Source: Xanthobacteraceae bacterium
Lineage (GTDB): Bacteria; Pseudomonadota; Alphaproteobacteria; Rhizobiales; Xanthobacteraceae
DNA: 54,618 nt
Assembly: GCA_030038415.1 (NCBI GenBank)
Contig: JASHOX010000290.1
Coordinates: 1-54,618, forward strand
Reading direction: 5' to 3'
Positions 27,701-34,648 of this stretch are shown here, one piece after another. Positions within the stretch are counted from its first letter, which is position 1. Each line of letters opens with the position of its first letter. A program made the position numbers and the translations under genes. The notes below the pieces were generated by a model. It saw only the letters and a list, made by a program, of their open reading frames with translations. It made no database searches and was not told where the DNA came from.

Positions 27701-27842
27701 CGAATATCGCCGCGCCGACGGCATTGGCCCACATGATGTGCGAGCCGTCGAAATTCCACAGCCAAGCCGGCCAAGCACTCGTCGCAAGCGGCGCGAGACG
27801 CGGATGACCTAACAGCGCGAGCTCTCTCTCCACGATCGACAT
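24768..27842 (-). CDS. Large cytoplasmic PAS-domain sensor histidine kinase
   Basis: A 1024-aa kinase without obvious membrane segments. It carries several PAS-like regions: a degenerate one near residues 25-70, one around FAPDGTLVHANAAA (about 145-165), one with IPIGILVYRHDKLLYANRHFLEWSGY, and one with AATDGVVTLDAVGRIVGAN just before the catalytic core. The HisKA acceptor is His802 in KVSHEIRTPLN. HATPase motifs follow as NLIANSVKFT, DTSSGM and GFGLPLTKAL. Ala/Pro-rich linkers separate the PAS units. It resembles the long PAS kinases of the cell-cycle type in alphaproteobacteria (PleC/DivJ relatives), but a specific orthology is not claimed. No response regulator is adjacent. Confidence 0.9.
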   Translation of the reverse strand: MSIVERELALLGHPRLAPLATSAWPAWLWNFDGSHIMWANAVGAAIFGGATVEACVQHRFDGGDARAAQIARIAPTLPAGGQERLERLHGFGAAFGRALTCACSRIVLTDGKAGVLIAAAEPAGPELSLRERVRRLFGDWAGPIAGFAPDGTLVHANAAAQVRLAGATMLSALGIETLAATVLETGSASGTARVGQAAFEVAAIRLGKDASRVLLLTMPQQPSKPLLEQSAPQELAPAAAPVETATAASPVAPATSGAEPISNPAQHETTAERRHPLRFVWHMDADGRFGVGSDEFIELAGPHTSAAFGRPWSKIAAELKLDPTNQVARAVASQETWSGIVVPWPVDDCAEPLPIELSGLPVFDRDRRFRGYRGFGVCRDIARINELARARRDQPIGFRPAPQASHQEEEAAAVAPVKSAMVSDKPESAVAAETALQTAAQEAERPTPAVAPASANVVPFRPSAPAEPKVAATLSPVERRAFRELAQELTARLRGPEEAPAAADSGAEALPAEAVEASANAAPAIEQALLDRIPIGILVYRHDKLLYANRHFLEWSGYDNLAAIEASGGLSRLFAEPAADALAETAGGAHPSVKSLSIVTQRGDKLAADGRMFTVPWNGTPALALVLSNGQISEAQIPEVHVAAVRQADSALAAAETEKQELKAIVEAATDGVVTLDAVGRIVGANTRAAALFRTVPADLAGRSLADLLAPESERAARDYLDRVVRGSTGTLNNALDVAARAGDDRLVPLAMTLTRVGGDRICAVFRDITSRKQSEEELRNARRETLRAASAKAEFLAKVSHEIRTPLNAMTGFAEVIMAERFGPIGNERYREYIKDIHAAGTHLVSMLNDLLDLSRIETGQIELAFVNVDLNALTQQCVGIMQPQANRARIIIRTSLTPGLPLVVADERSLRQIVLNLIANSVKFTGPGGQVIVSTVFTDSREAVLRVRDTSSGMSEKDIAAALEPFRQIATSGSWGSGGIGFGLPLTKALAEANRANFSIKSAPNAGTLVEIAFPPSRIVAD

Positions 27843-28050
27843 GTGTGTGTCGGAACTCGTAGCCTAAAGAAATTCTTAATAATGCATAGTGCGGGGCGTC
27901 CGCGGCGTCCATGGCGAAGGCCCGTGCGCGGCCAAGCTTGCCGGGATAACCTTAATCGCTCCGGGGACTTAGCCGGCGGCGCCGTTTAGCTTGCATGGCC
28001 GTCGTAAATTCGCGCTAGGATCGGGCGGCCGGGGGCACGAGGAGCGTATG

Positions 28051-28434
28051 ATGGCGAAAGATCCCTTCGAACAATTTGCGATTCCGAGCGAGATGCGGGC
28101 CTTTGTCGAGCAGAGCGTGACGCAGGCGCGCAAGGCCTTCGACGGCTTTATCGAGGCGGCCAATAAGGCCATGGGTCAGCTGCAGGGCCAGGCTCAGGCG
28201 GCGCAGAGCGGCGCCACGGAAATTGCGCACAAATCGATGAGTTATGCCGAGCAGAATGTCGCGGCGACGTTTGAATTCGCGCAAAAGCTCATGCAGGCCA
28301 AGGACGCGGCGGAACTGATGCGGCTGCAATCCGAATATTTGAGCCGGCAGATGCAGGCACTGTCGTCGCAGGTCCAGGATCTTGGACAAAGTGCCGCCAA
28401 GATCGTGGTTGACAGTACTAAGCCGAAGAGCTAG
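28051..28434 (+). CDS. Phasin family protein (Phasin_2-like)
   Basis: A 127-aa, mostly helical, cysteine-free protein beginning MAKDPFEQFAIPSEMRAFVEQS. AKKAFDGFIEAANKAM-like and QNVAATFEFAQKLMQAKDAAE segments are typical of alphaproteobacterial phasins, which coat polyhydroxyalkanoate granules. Tandem ATG codons at 28048 and 28051 follow GAGGAG; the second gives better spacing. It lies upstream of a second phasin in the same direction, but a 285-base spacer with its own palindrome suggests separate promoters. Confidence 0.85.
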   Translation: MAKDPFEQFAIPSEMRAFVEQSVTQARKAFDGFIEAANKAMGQLQGQAQAAQSGATEIAHKSMSYAEQNVAATFEFAQKLMQAKDAAELMRLQSEYLSRQMQALSSQVQDLGQSAAKIVVDSTKPKS

Positions 28435-28496
28435 CGGGCCTCGCCTCGGCGGGTCCAAAATCTCTTAATCATTTCAATAATTTGCCGCATGTTGTT

Positions 28497-28527
28497 GTGC
28501 GTTGCAATAATTCCTGTTGCAACGCAC
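28497..28527. promoter_or_regulatory. Perfect 11-bp inverted repeat in the phasin promoter region
   Basis: GTGCGTTGCAA (28497-28507) and TTGCAACGCAC (28517-28527) are exact inverse complements separated by nine bases. They lie in an unusually AT-rich stretch between the two phasin genes, about 190 bases before the second start codon. A PHA-regulator (PhaR-type) operator is a plausible reading because PhaR sites are TGC/GCA palindromes upstream of phasin genes. This is inference. A transcript hairpin ending the first phasin mRNA is the alternative, although no T run follows. Confidence 0.5.
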
Positions 28528-28719
28528 CAAAAAAGTTGCTATGTAATTATTATCAAGGTGCCGCGGCCCACGCATGGGCTTCACGAGGACGGCGTTTCCG
28601 CCGCAGCACCGAGGCGAGACGATGTCAGGCAACGCGCAACGGGCGGCGAGGCCAGTAAAGAAAAAGCTCTCCAGGTGAGACAGCCCAAGAAGCAACCAGC
28701 GAAATCAAGGACCAATGTC

Positions 28720-29217
28720 ATGGCGGAAGCCACCACAACCACTCCCCCGAAGACCAAAAGCAAGCCTGCGGCAAGCGCATTCGAGATGCCGAAATTCGAA
28801 ATGCCGAAATTCGAAATTCCGAAGGTCGAAATGCCGGCCGCTTTCCGTGAATTTGCCGAGCGCGGCGTCGCGCAATGCAAGGACACCTACGAGAAGATGA
28901 AGGCCGCCGCCGAAGAGGCGACCGACGTGCTGGAAACCACCTATTCGACCGCGACCAAGGGTGCCTCCGACTACGGCCTCAAAGTGATCGAGGCGGCGCG
29001 CACCAACACCAATGCGGCCTTCGACTTTGTCGGCGAGCTGATCACCGCAAAGACGCTGTCGGAAGTGATCGAGCTGTCGAGCGCGCATACGCGCAAGCAG
29101 TTCGAGACGCTGACCGAGCAGGGCAAGGAACTCAGCGAGCTGGCACAGAAGGTCGCGACCGAGACTGCCGAGCCGATCAAGAGCGGCATGAACAAGGCGT
29201 TCAGTAAGGTCGCGTAA
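28720..29217 (+). CDS. Phasin family protein with N-terminal E-[MI]-P-K repeats
   Basis: The 165-aa protein has a low-complexity N-terminus in which a five-residue unit, EMPKF, EMPKF, EIPKV, EMPAA, is repeated (residues 22-41). This is followed by a helical phasin domain (FREFAERGVAQCKDTYEKM, EATDVLETTYSTATKG, AFDFVGELITAKTLSEVIELS). Such proteins bind polyhydroxyalkanoate granules and control their number and size. The ATG at 28720 follows AAGGA at about ten bases. The frame is open to 28489 but the upstream part is unlike any phasin. A strong terminator follows. Confidence 0.9.
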   Translation: MAEATTTTPPKTKSKPAASAFEMPKFEMPKFEIPKVEMPAAFREFAERGVAQCKDTYEKMKAAAEEATDVLETTYSTATKGASDYGLKVIEAARTNTNAAFDFVGELITAKTLSEVIELSSAHTRKQFETLTEQGKELSELAQKVATETAEPIKSGMNKAFSKVA

Positions 29218-29260
29218 CCGCGGCCTCACGATCGCAGCCGCATTACCGCGGCGAGGGGCA

Positions 29261-29286
29261 AGCCCGGGCCTAGCCCGGGCTTTTTG
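29261..29286 (+). terminator. Rho-independent terminator after the second phasin gene
   Basis: AGCCCGGGC (29261-29269), a three-base loop CTA, and GCCCGGGCT (29273-29281) form a perfect nine-pair GC stem followed directly by a T run. It lies 44 bases after the phasin stop codon. Confidence 0.92.
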
Positions 29287-29353
29287 CTTTTTACAGGTCG
29301 GTTTCGGCTATCTTGCCAAACTGAGGCGTTGCTCCTAGGTTCCGCGCGCTAAA

Positions 29354-29392
29354 GTATGATCCGGAAAAGTGGGTTTTCCGAAAAGATCATGC
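29354..29392. repeat. Short palindromic repeat GTATGATCCGGAAAAG type, copy 2
   Basis: Shorter relative of the elements at 15103 and 48264. The arms are TATGATC/GATCATGC with inner CGGAAAA and TTTTCCG. It ends 21 bases before tRNA-His. Confidence 0.75.
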
Positions 29393-29413
29393 GCAACAAA
29401 TCCGCGCGGCCGT

Positions 29414-29490
29414 GCAGCTGTAGCTCAGTTGGTTAGAGCGCCTGACTGTGGATCAGGAGGTCGGTGGTTCGAATCCACCCAGCTGTACCA
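29414..29490 (+). tRNA. tRNA-His (anticodon GTG), CCA encoded
   Basis: A 77-base cloverleaf. The acceptor strand is GCAGCTG (29414-29420), the D arm is GCTCAGTTGGTTAGAGC, the anticodon stem CCTGA/TCAGG encloses CTGTGGA with anticodon GTG, the T arm is GGTGG/CCACC around TTCGAAT, and the 3' end is CAGCTGT, A73 and an encoded CCA. The first acceptor pair is G-U. A73 and no canonical G-1:C73 pair are expected for alphaproteobacteria, whose histidyl-tRNA synthetase uses other identity elements. Confidence 0.97.
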
Positions 29491-29550
29491 GCGCATCGCC
29501 GCCGCACGCCACGCCTCATCTAACATAACCGCTGCTCGGCGCGCGTGCAT

Positions 29551-29578
29551 TTGACTCGCAATCGAGCCTTCTTACACT
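29551..29578 (+). promoter_or_regulatory. Candidate sigma-70-type promoter for the Bug/aconitase X operon
   Basis: TTGACT (29551-29556) and TACACT (29573-29578) are spaced by 16 bases and lie 52 bases upstream of the Bug receptor start. The -35 box matches consensus at five of six positions and the -10 box at four. No experimental support is possible from sequence alone. Confidence 0.4.
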
Positions 29579-29630
29579 TGCCGCAATAAAAAATTCAGTG
29601 CGCGCGAGCGCGCATCTAGCGGGTGGAGAA

Positions 29631-30638
29631 ATGACCAAGGCTGGTAACGTCATTCATGGCATTAGCCGTCTTGCCACCGCGCTGGCGGTGATTGCTTCCG
29701 TAAACTTCGTCGGCGATGCCCGCGCCGAAGACTATCCGAGCCGTCCCATAACCATGGTGGTGCCGTTCGCTGCCGGCGGACCGACCGACATACTGGGGCG
29801 TCTCATCGGGCAAGCCATCGGTCCCACGCTCGGTCAGCAAGTTGTGGTCGAAGACGTCACCGGTGCCGGCGGCACGATCGGCGCCACCAAGGCCGCCCGC
29901 GCCGCGCCCGACGGCTACACCATGGTCATGGGCAATCTCGGCACCCATGCCGCAAGCGTCGGCATCTACAACGACCTGCCCTACGATCCACGCAAAGACT
30001 TCGAGCCGGTGATTCTGGTCGCCTCGACGCCGATGGTGCTGGTAACCAGAAAGACTCTGCCGGTGAAAACGCTCAGCGACGTCATTGCCTGGGCCAAGGC
30101 CAACAAGGGCAAGGCGACCATGGGCTCGGCCGGGGTCGGCTCGATCTCGCATCTGACGCTGCTGCTCTTCAATCATCTCACCGGCGCCGATGTCACGCAT
30201 GTTCCCTATCGCGGACTGTCCGAGGCAACCAACGATCTGCTGGGCGGCCAGATCGATTTGTTGTTCGATCAGGTCGTCACCGCGACGCCGCACATCCTCA
30301 ACGGCAGCGAGAACGCCATCGTGGTGACGATCCCGCAGCGCGCGCCGTCAATCCCGGATGTGCCGTCGGCGAACGAGGCCGGCTTGCCGCAGCTGCAGAC
30401 CGTCGCCTGGACCGCGCTGTTCATGCCCAAGGGCACGCCGGCGGCAATCGTCAACCGTATCAACGCCGCGGTCCAGAAGGCCATGGCCGATCCCGATGTC
30501 GCCAAGCGGCTGGCGCAAATCGGCGCCGATATTCCGCCGACGGAGCAGCGGACGCCGCAGGCGCTCGGGCAGCTTGTCAGTGCCGAAATCGACAAATGGG
30601 TGCCGCTGATCAAGACCGCGGGCGTCACGGCGAAGTGA
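29631..30638 (+). CDS. Bug-family (TctC-like) periplasmic substrate-binding protein
   Basis: A 335-aa exported receptor. The signal peptide (about residues 1-32) ends in ARAEDYPSRPI. The Bug fold signatures follow: MVVPFAAGGPTDILGR, VEDVTGAGGTIG and APDGYTMVMGN. The ATG at 29631 follows GGTGGAG; a GTG at 29598 in the same frame is unlikely. It begins an apparent three-gene operon with the two aconitase X subunits, only four bases downstream. The receptor therefore probably captures a hydroxy- or amino-acid that is dehydrated after uptake, but the translocator genes are not here. Confidence 0.93.
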   Translation: MTKAGNVIHGISRLATALAVIASVNFVGDARAEDYPSRPITMVVPFAAGGPTDILGRLIGQAIGPTLGQQVVVEDVTGAGGTIGATKAARAAPDGYTMVMGNLGTHAASVGIYNDLPYDPRKDFEPVILVASTPMVLVTRKTLPVKTLSDVIAWAKANKGKATMGSAGVGSISHLTLLLFNHLTGADVTHVPYRGLSEATNDLLGGQIDLLFDQVVTATPHILNGSENAIVVTIPQRAPSIPDVPSANEAGLPQLQTVAWTALFMPKGTPAAIVNRINAAVQKAMADPDVAKRLAQIGADIPPTEQRTPQALGQLVSAEIDKWVPLIKTAGVTAK

Positions 30639-30642
30639 AACC

Positions 30643-31887
30643 GTGAAACTCAACGACGAAGAGATCGCGTTGCGCGCGGGCGAATTGGGCCCGCTGCGGC
30701 AATGGGCGATCGCGCACCAGATCAAGGTCGGCGACTATCTCGGCGCGCGCGATTTCGTTGCGGTCGGCCAAGCCCACATCATGGCCGATACGGAGTCGCT
30801 CGGCGCCGCCGGCGTCGACTGGCTGGAGCGCTGGGCGGCGCTGCCGGCCGAGCATCGCCTGGTGCGCATCCCGACCATCACCGATCCGCGCGGCACCGAC
30901 TTCGCGCACGCGGCGCAGCTCAAGCAGCAGCCATGGATGCTCGATCTGGAGCGCCGCGCCATCGCCGCCTTCGAGGCGCTCGGCGTGCTGATGACCGATA
31001 CCTGCATCAATTACCAGACCATCATGCCGCCGGTGCGCGGCGAGCATATGGCCTATGGCGATACCGGCGTGGTGATCTATTCGAACAGCGTCTGCGGAGC
31101 GCGTTCGAATTTCGAGGGCGGGCCGTCGGCTTTGAGTGCCGGACTCACCGGGCGCACGCCGCGCTACGGCTATCACCTCGACGAGCGCCGTCTGGCGACG
31201 TTTCTGGTCGAACTGTCATGGACGCCGCGCGAGCTCTCCGATTGGGGCGCGCTCGGCGGTGTCGTCGGCCGGCTGGCCGGCGACTATTCGCAAGTGCCGG
31301 CACTGCTCGGGCTCGACCGCGTGCCGAGTGCCGACCAGCTGAAGCATTTCGGCGCGGCGCTGGCGAGCTTCGGCTCAGTGGCTTTGTTTCACATGGTCGG
31401 CGTCACGCCAGAGGCGATGCGGCTCGAAGACGTCGTGCCGGCGGGCACCTCGCTTAAAACCCACGATGTCGGAGAGGTCGACATCCGCGCGCTGCAGGCG
31501 CGCTACGCAAAGGACGTCGACGCCGTCGACGTTGTCGTGTTCTCGGCGCCGCAGCTCAGCCTGGTCGAAATACGAACGCTGGCCGCGATGCTCGACGGCC
31601 GCCGCGCGACGATCCCCCTGTTCGCGGTGACCAGCCCGCAGGTGAAGCCCGATTGCGATCGTATGGGTTTGACCGCGCGGATAGAAGCCGCTGGCGGCAC
31701 GGTGCTCTCCGGCATGTGCTTCTATCAGAGCTATGCGCGGGAGATTGCCGAAGCCAACGGCTGGAGCCGGCTCGCCACCAACTCGGCCAAGCTCACCAAT
31801 ATCCTCGGCGGCTACGGCTATCGGCCGGTGCTGCTGCCGATGGAGCAATGCGTCGCGGCGGCCTGCGCCGGCGGGAAGCTCACATGA
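30643..31887 (+). CDS. Aconitase X, large (catalytic) subunit
   Basis: The 414-aa protein matches the AcnX catalytic domain (formerly DUF521). It begins MKLNDEEIALRAGELG and has DTCINYQT, SNSVCGARSNFEGG and SGMCFYQSY. Cys121, Cys151 and Cys359 in these motifs are the likely iron-sulfur ligands. Bacterial two-subunit AcnX enzymes described so far include cis-3-hydroxy-L-proline dehydratase; the archaeal type dehydrates mevalonate 5-phosphate. The start is a GTG at 30643, four bases after the Bug stop. The gene overlaps the small subunit by four bases (ATGA). Confidence 0.93.
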   Translation: MKLNDEEIALRAGELGPLRQWAIAHQIKVGDYLGARDFVAVGQAHIMADTESLGAAGVDWLERWAALPAEHRLVRIPTITDPRGTDFAHAAQLKQQPWMLDLERRAIAAFEALGVLMTDTCINYQTIMPPVRGEHMAYGDTGVVIYSNSVCGARSNFEGGPSALSAGLTGRTPRYGYHLDERRLATFLVELSWTPRELSDWGALGGVVGRLAGDYSQVPALLGLDRVPSADQLKHFGAALASFGSVALFHMVGVTPEAMRLEDVVPAGTSLKTHDVGEVDIRALQARYAKDVDAVDVVVFSAPQLSLVEIRTLAAMLDGRRATIPLFAVTSPQVKPDCDRMGLTARIEAAGGTVLSGMCFYQSYAREIAEANGWSRLATNSAKLTNILGGYGYRPVLLPMEQCVAAACAGGKLT

Positions 31888-32297
31888 GCGGCGAGATTTA
31901 TTACGCCGCCGCCGGCATGGGCCGCAAAGTGCGGGCCAAAGCGTTGGTCGCGAGCGACGGCTTCTCCGCGCGCTACGATCTCGACCGCATCCGCGGCGTG
32001 TTTTCGCGGCCCGAACACAAGCTCGCCGGCGAGAGCTATCAGGGCCGCGTGCTGGTGCTCGACGCCGCTAAAGGCGGCGTCGCCACGGCCTGGATGCTGC
32101 ACGAGATGGCGTCGCGCGGCGTCATGCCGGCGGCGCTGGTGCTGAACCGCGCCAATCCGATCATGGTGCAGGGCGCGGCGCTGGCCGATTTCACGATGAT
32201 CTCGGGCTTCGACGTCGATATCACCCATGCGATTCCGAACGGCGCCGAGGTCGAGATCGATCCAACCGCCCAGCGGCCGTTCATCCGCGTTATTTAG
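31884..32297 (+). CDS. Aconitase X, small (swivel) subunit
   Basis: The 137-aa protein corresponds to the AcnX swivel domain (formerly DUF126). It has the segment AGESYQGRVLVLDAAKGGVA, the LNRANPIMVQGAALADF motif and a conserved IPNGAEVEID ending. The swivel domain supplies substrate-binding residues next to the Fe-S centre of the large subunit. Its ATG overlaps the large-subunit stop by four bases, so the two are translationally coupled. It converges with the 4-TM gene, leaving only 15 bases between stop codons. Confidence 0.93.
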   Translation: MSGEIYYAAAGMGRKVRAKALVASDGFSARYDLDRIRGVFSRPEHKLAGESYQGRVLVLDAAKGGVATAWMLHEMASRGVMPAALVLNRANPIMVQGAALADFTMISGFDVDITHAIPNGAEVEIDPTAQRPFIRVI

Positions 32298-32312
32298 CAG
32301 CGTCGCCGGCAA

Positions 32313-32834
32313 TCATGCCGCCGGTCGCGAATACAGAAAGACGCGCACCAGATTGGCTTCGCCAACCACCTCGCCCAGCGAGCGAAAAGCGAAGAACGGA
32401 AAAAGAATCAACAGCATGACGAAACTTGCGGCAACAAGCTGATCGAGCGTGCCACCGGCAATAGCAAGAATCGACGCGATGACGGACCGCTGATGGATCA
32501 GACCCACTACGATTTCTTCAAGCGCGTTCAGCGCCAAAAGGAGCGCGAAGAACACCAGCGATTTATAAAGGGTGAGCCAAATCAAGCCCTGATGTTTGAA
32601 TCTGCGGCCCAGTTTCAGGACATTTCCCACGCTAATGAACTTAGCCAGCAGCAAGGCTTTGACCACGGCGGGGCCGTAGGGCGAAAAGGCCACTCCTTGA
32701 GCGTGCAGGATCGCGGCCTTCATGTTGATGAGCGCGGCGAAGCAGATGAAGAGATAAATCGCGATCACGGCAAATTCCTTTAGCTCGCTGGCTGCGCGTT
32801 GGCGCATCGTCGGCTTCGCCGCGATATCGTTCAT
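32313..32834 (-). CDS. Four-TM membrane protein of unknown function
   Basis: A 173-aa protein with about four hydrophobic helices (near residues 20-40, 50-70, 85-110 and 125-150) and a cytoplasmic N-terminus rich in charged residues. I do not recognise a family. The ATG at 32834 follows GGGAGG at good spacing. It is the last gene in the strand-wise run containing the fumarase and succinate dehydrogenase/fumarate reductase genes, 39 bases after the fumarase beta stop. Co-transcription is likely, and a role in dicarboxylate metabolism or assembly of the membrane complex is possible but unproven. Confidence 0.75.
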   Translation of the reverse strand: MNDIAAKPTMRQRAASELKEFAVIAIYLFICFAALINMKAAILHAQGVAFSPYGPAVVKALLLAKFISVGNVLKLGRRFKHQGLIWLTLYKSLVFFALLLALNALEEIVVGLIHQRSVIASILAIAGGTLDQLVAASFVMLLILFPFFAFRSLGEVVGEANLVRVFLYSRPAA

Positions 32835-32873
32835 TGCCGCCTCCCATCCCCTGATCGAGCGGTCTGCCGGTCG

Positions 32874-33542
32874 CTAAATCACTTCCTTCGTTTTGTCGTC
32901 GGTCTCGCCGTAGCGATGTAGCGTCGCCGGCCGGGTGCCGGCGTAAAGTTGCGCCAGGCCGGGCGCGATCTTGGCGTTCTCGCGCTCGAACAGGGAATTG
33001 CCGTCGAGATCGCTCTCGACCAGGAACGGACCGAATTTCTCGACGTCGAGCACCCACACCGCCTGCGCCAGGCCTAGCTCTTCGAGCCAATAGACGCCGG
33101 CGACCCGCTTGATGCCGCGGCCGAGCAGCGCGCCGGTGCCGTAGCCGACGGTGGTGAGATAGATCGCGTTGTTCGGCACGAACTGCGTGCGGTAGGTCTC
33201 CGAGGTCATGCCGCCTTTGCCGATGATGATGTTGCAGCCGGAAATTTTAAACCAGCCGCCGAGCCACTGCGCAAACCGGAACGACGCGGTCGCGGTGACC
33301 GCGCCGACGGTGTAGCTGCCGTCGGGATTGATGCTCGCCGCCGGCGAGCAGTGGAAATTGGTGATGCCGAGGACGTCTTTGCCCGCAGGCATGCCGAAGC
33401 CGTCGCCGATCGCCCGCTTATAGACGCCTTCGCGCGCGGTGAAGACGCGGCCGGTAAGATAAGCGACCGAGCCGATCTCAAGCTTGCGCAAATCTTCGGT
33501 GCGAGCCGGTAGAGCGATGTGAACGGTTTTGAGGTCGGACAT
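32874..33542 (-). CDS. Class I fumarate hydratase (or related hydro-lyase), beta subunit
   Basis: The 222-aa protein corresponds to the C-terminal swivel domain of class I fumarase/L-tartrate dehydratase. It begins with a HIALPARTEDLRKL segment, then SVAYLTGRVFTARE and ISGCNIIIGKGGM, where the KGGM loop is typical of the family, and ends with VEKFGPFLVESDLDGNSLF. With the alpha subunit it forms an oxygen-sensitive [4Fe-4S] hydro-lyase acting on fumarate/malate, tartrate or mesaconate; the exact substrate is not decidable by motif. The ATG at 33542 is 139 bases from the alpha stop, the gap being filled by a repeat element. Confidence 0.92.
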   Translation of the reverse strand: MSDLKTVHIALPARTEDLRKLEIGSVAYLTGRVFTAREGVYKRAIGDGFGMPAGKDVLGITNFHCSPAASINPDGSYTVGAVTATASFRFAQWLGGWFKISGCNIIIGKGGMTSETYRTQFVPNNAIYLTTVGYGTGALLGRGIKRVAGVYWLEELGLAQAVWVLDVEKFGPFLVESDLDGNSLFERENAKIAPGLAQLYAGTRPATLHRYGETDDKTKEVI

Positions 33543-33586
33543 TTGCAGTTCAGCTTTGATTGAATCACGGTTGCGTGCTGGGACTC

Positions 33587-33679
33587 GTCATTGCGAGCGC
33601 AGCGAAGCAATCCAGGGCAGGATGTGCGATGCATTTCGATCGTACTGGATTGCTTCGTCGCTTCGCTCCTCGCAATGAC
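33587..33679. repeat. Intergenic palindrome TCATTGCGAGC...GCTCCTCGCAATGA type, inside the fumarase operon
   Basis: A 93-base inverted repeat with outer arms GTCATTGCGAGC and its near complement, and inner arms GAAGCAATCCAG/CTGGATTGCTTC. It occupies almost exactly the spacer between fumarase alpha and beta genes. A longer copy with an inserted block is at 39649-39760. Confidence 0.8.
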
Positions 33680-33680
33680 G

Positions 33681-34640
33681 TCACTCCGCCGCCTCGGCCG
33701 CCAGTTGCCCCCACTCGACTGTTTCGCGCCGCATATAGTCGGTGAACCATATCGGATCGGTGCGGAACGTGGCCTTGCCGTCGGCATTGATGCGGGCGCA
33801 GGCGCGGCGCGACGACAGGCAGAACATGTGCACCGACATCGGCATGCCGCCGGTATGGCAATAGCCGACCTCGATATGACAATCGATCACCATCGAGGAG
33901 CCGACAAAGCCCATGGCGCCCATGCCGATGTTGTTGCCGAGCTCCTTGAACTCGTCTTCCAGCGCCGCGATCTTCGGATCGGGATTGCGCGAGCCGACAA
34001 CGCGCAGGCAGGAGGCCTGCTTGCCGAGCACCATCGAGGTGTCCTTCGAACCGCCGAGCCCGATGCCGACGATGGCCGGCTGGCAGGCCAGCCCGCGCTT
34101 GCCGAAGCCGATCAGCGTGTCGAGATAAAACCGCTTGATGCCGTCGATGCCGTCGCCGGGAAACAGCATGCGGTAGTCGGTGCCGAACAGGCCGCCCTTG
34201 TGCACCGTGGTCAGCTCGATCCAATCGGCGTCGGGATGGAATGCATATTCGATCTCCGGCGCGTTGATGCCGACATTGTTGTTGTGATCGGTACGCCACA
34301 GCGGATGCACGCGGTTCGGCCGCAGCGGCACGTTGGCGGTGGCGCGCGCGGTGGCGCGGCGCAGGGCGGCTTCGAGCGCCACCGGACCGCCTTCGATGCG
34401 GGCGTCATTGCCGATCTTGACGTACCAGCGCGGCAGGCCGGTATCCCCGCACATGGCGCGGCGGTCCTCCTTGGCCGCTTCGTAGTTTTCCAGCATCGCC
34501 TTGATGACGAAGGCCGAGAGATCGCCCTTTTCCGTATCGGCGCAGCGGCGCAAACCGTCGAGATAATCCTCGGGGATCTCGATGGCGGCCTTGGCCATCA
34601 ACTCCTCTGCGGTACGTTGAATGGACGAAAGCGGAATCAT
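33681..34640 (-). CDS. Class I fumarate hydratase (or related hydro-lyase), alpha subunit
   Basis: The 319-aa catalytic subunit has the expected three cluster-ligating cysteines: Cys64 in MCGDTGLP, Cys186 in GLACQPAIVGIG and probably Cys274 in MSVHMFC. Their spacing is close to that of characterised class I fumarases. NNNVGINAPEIEY and GSKDTSM are further family marks. The start ATG at 34640 lies eight bases after the flavoprotein stop, so alpha is clearly in the same operon as the SDH/FRD-like genes. Such placement suggests the pair succinate-fumarate-malate or a substituted analogue. Confidence 0.93.
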   Translation of the reverse strand: MIPLSSIQRTAEELMAKAAIEIPEDYLDGLRRCADTEKGDLSAFVIKAMLENYEAAKEDRRAMCGDTGLPRWYVKIGNDARIEGGPVALEAALRRATARATANVPLRPNRVHPLWRTDHNNNVGINAPEIEYAFHPDADWIELTTVHKGGLFGTDYRMLFPGDGIDGIKRFYLDTLIGFGKRGLACQPAIVGIGLGGSKDTSMVLGKQASCLRVVGSRNPDPKIAALEDEFKELGNNIGMGAMGFVGSSMVIDCHIEVGYCHTGGMPMSVHMFCLSSRRACARINADGKATFRTDPIWFTDYMRRETVEWGQLAAEAAE

Positions 34641-34648
34641 GGTCGCCT

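Noticed and set aside
29414-29490. Possibility that the tRNA-His gene marks an integration site for an island
   Set aside because: No integrase follows and no repeat of the tRNA 3' end is seen downstream in the window.
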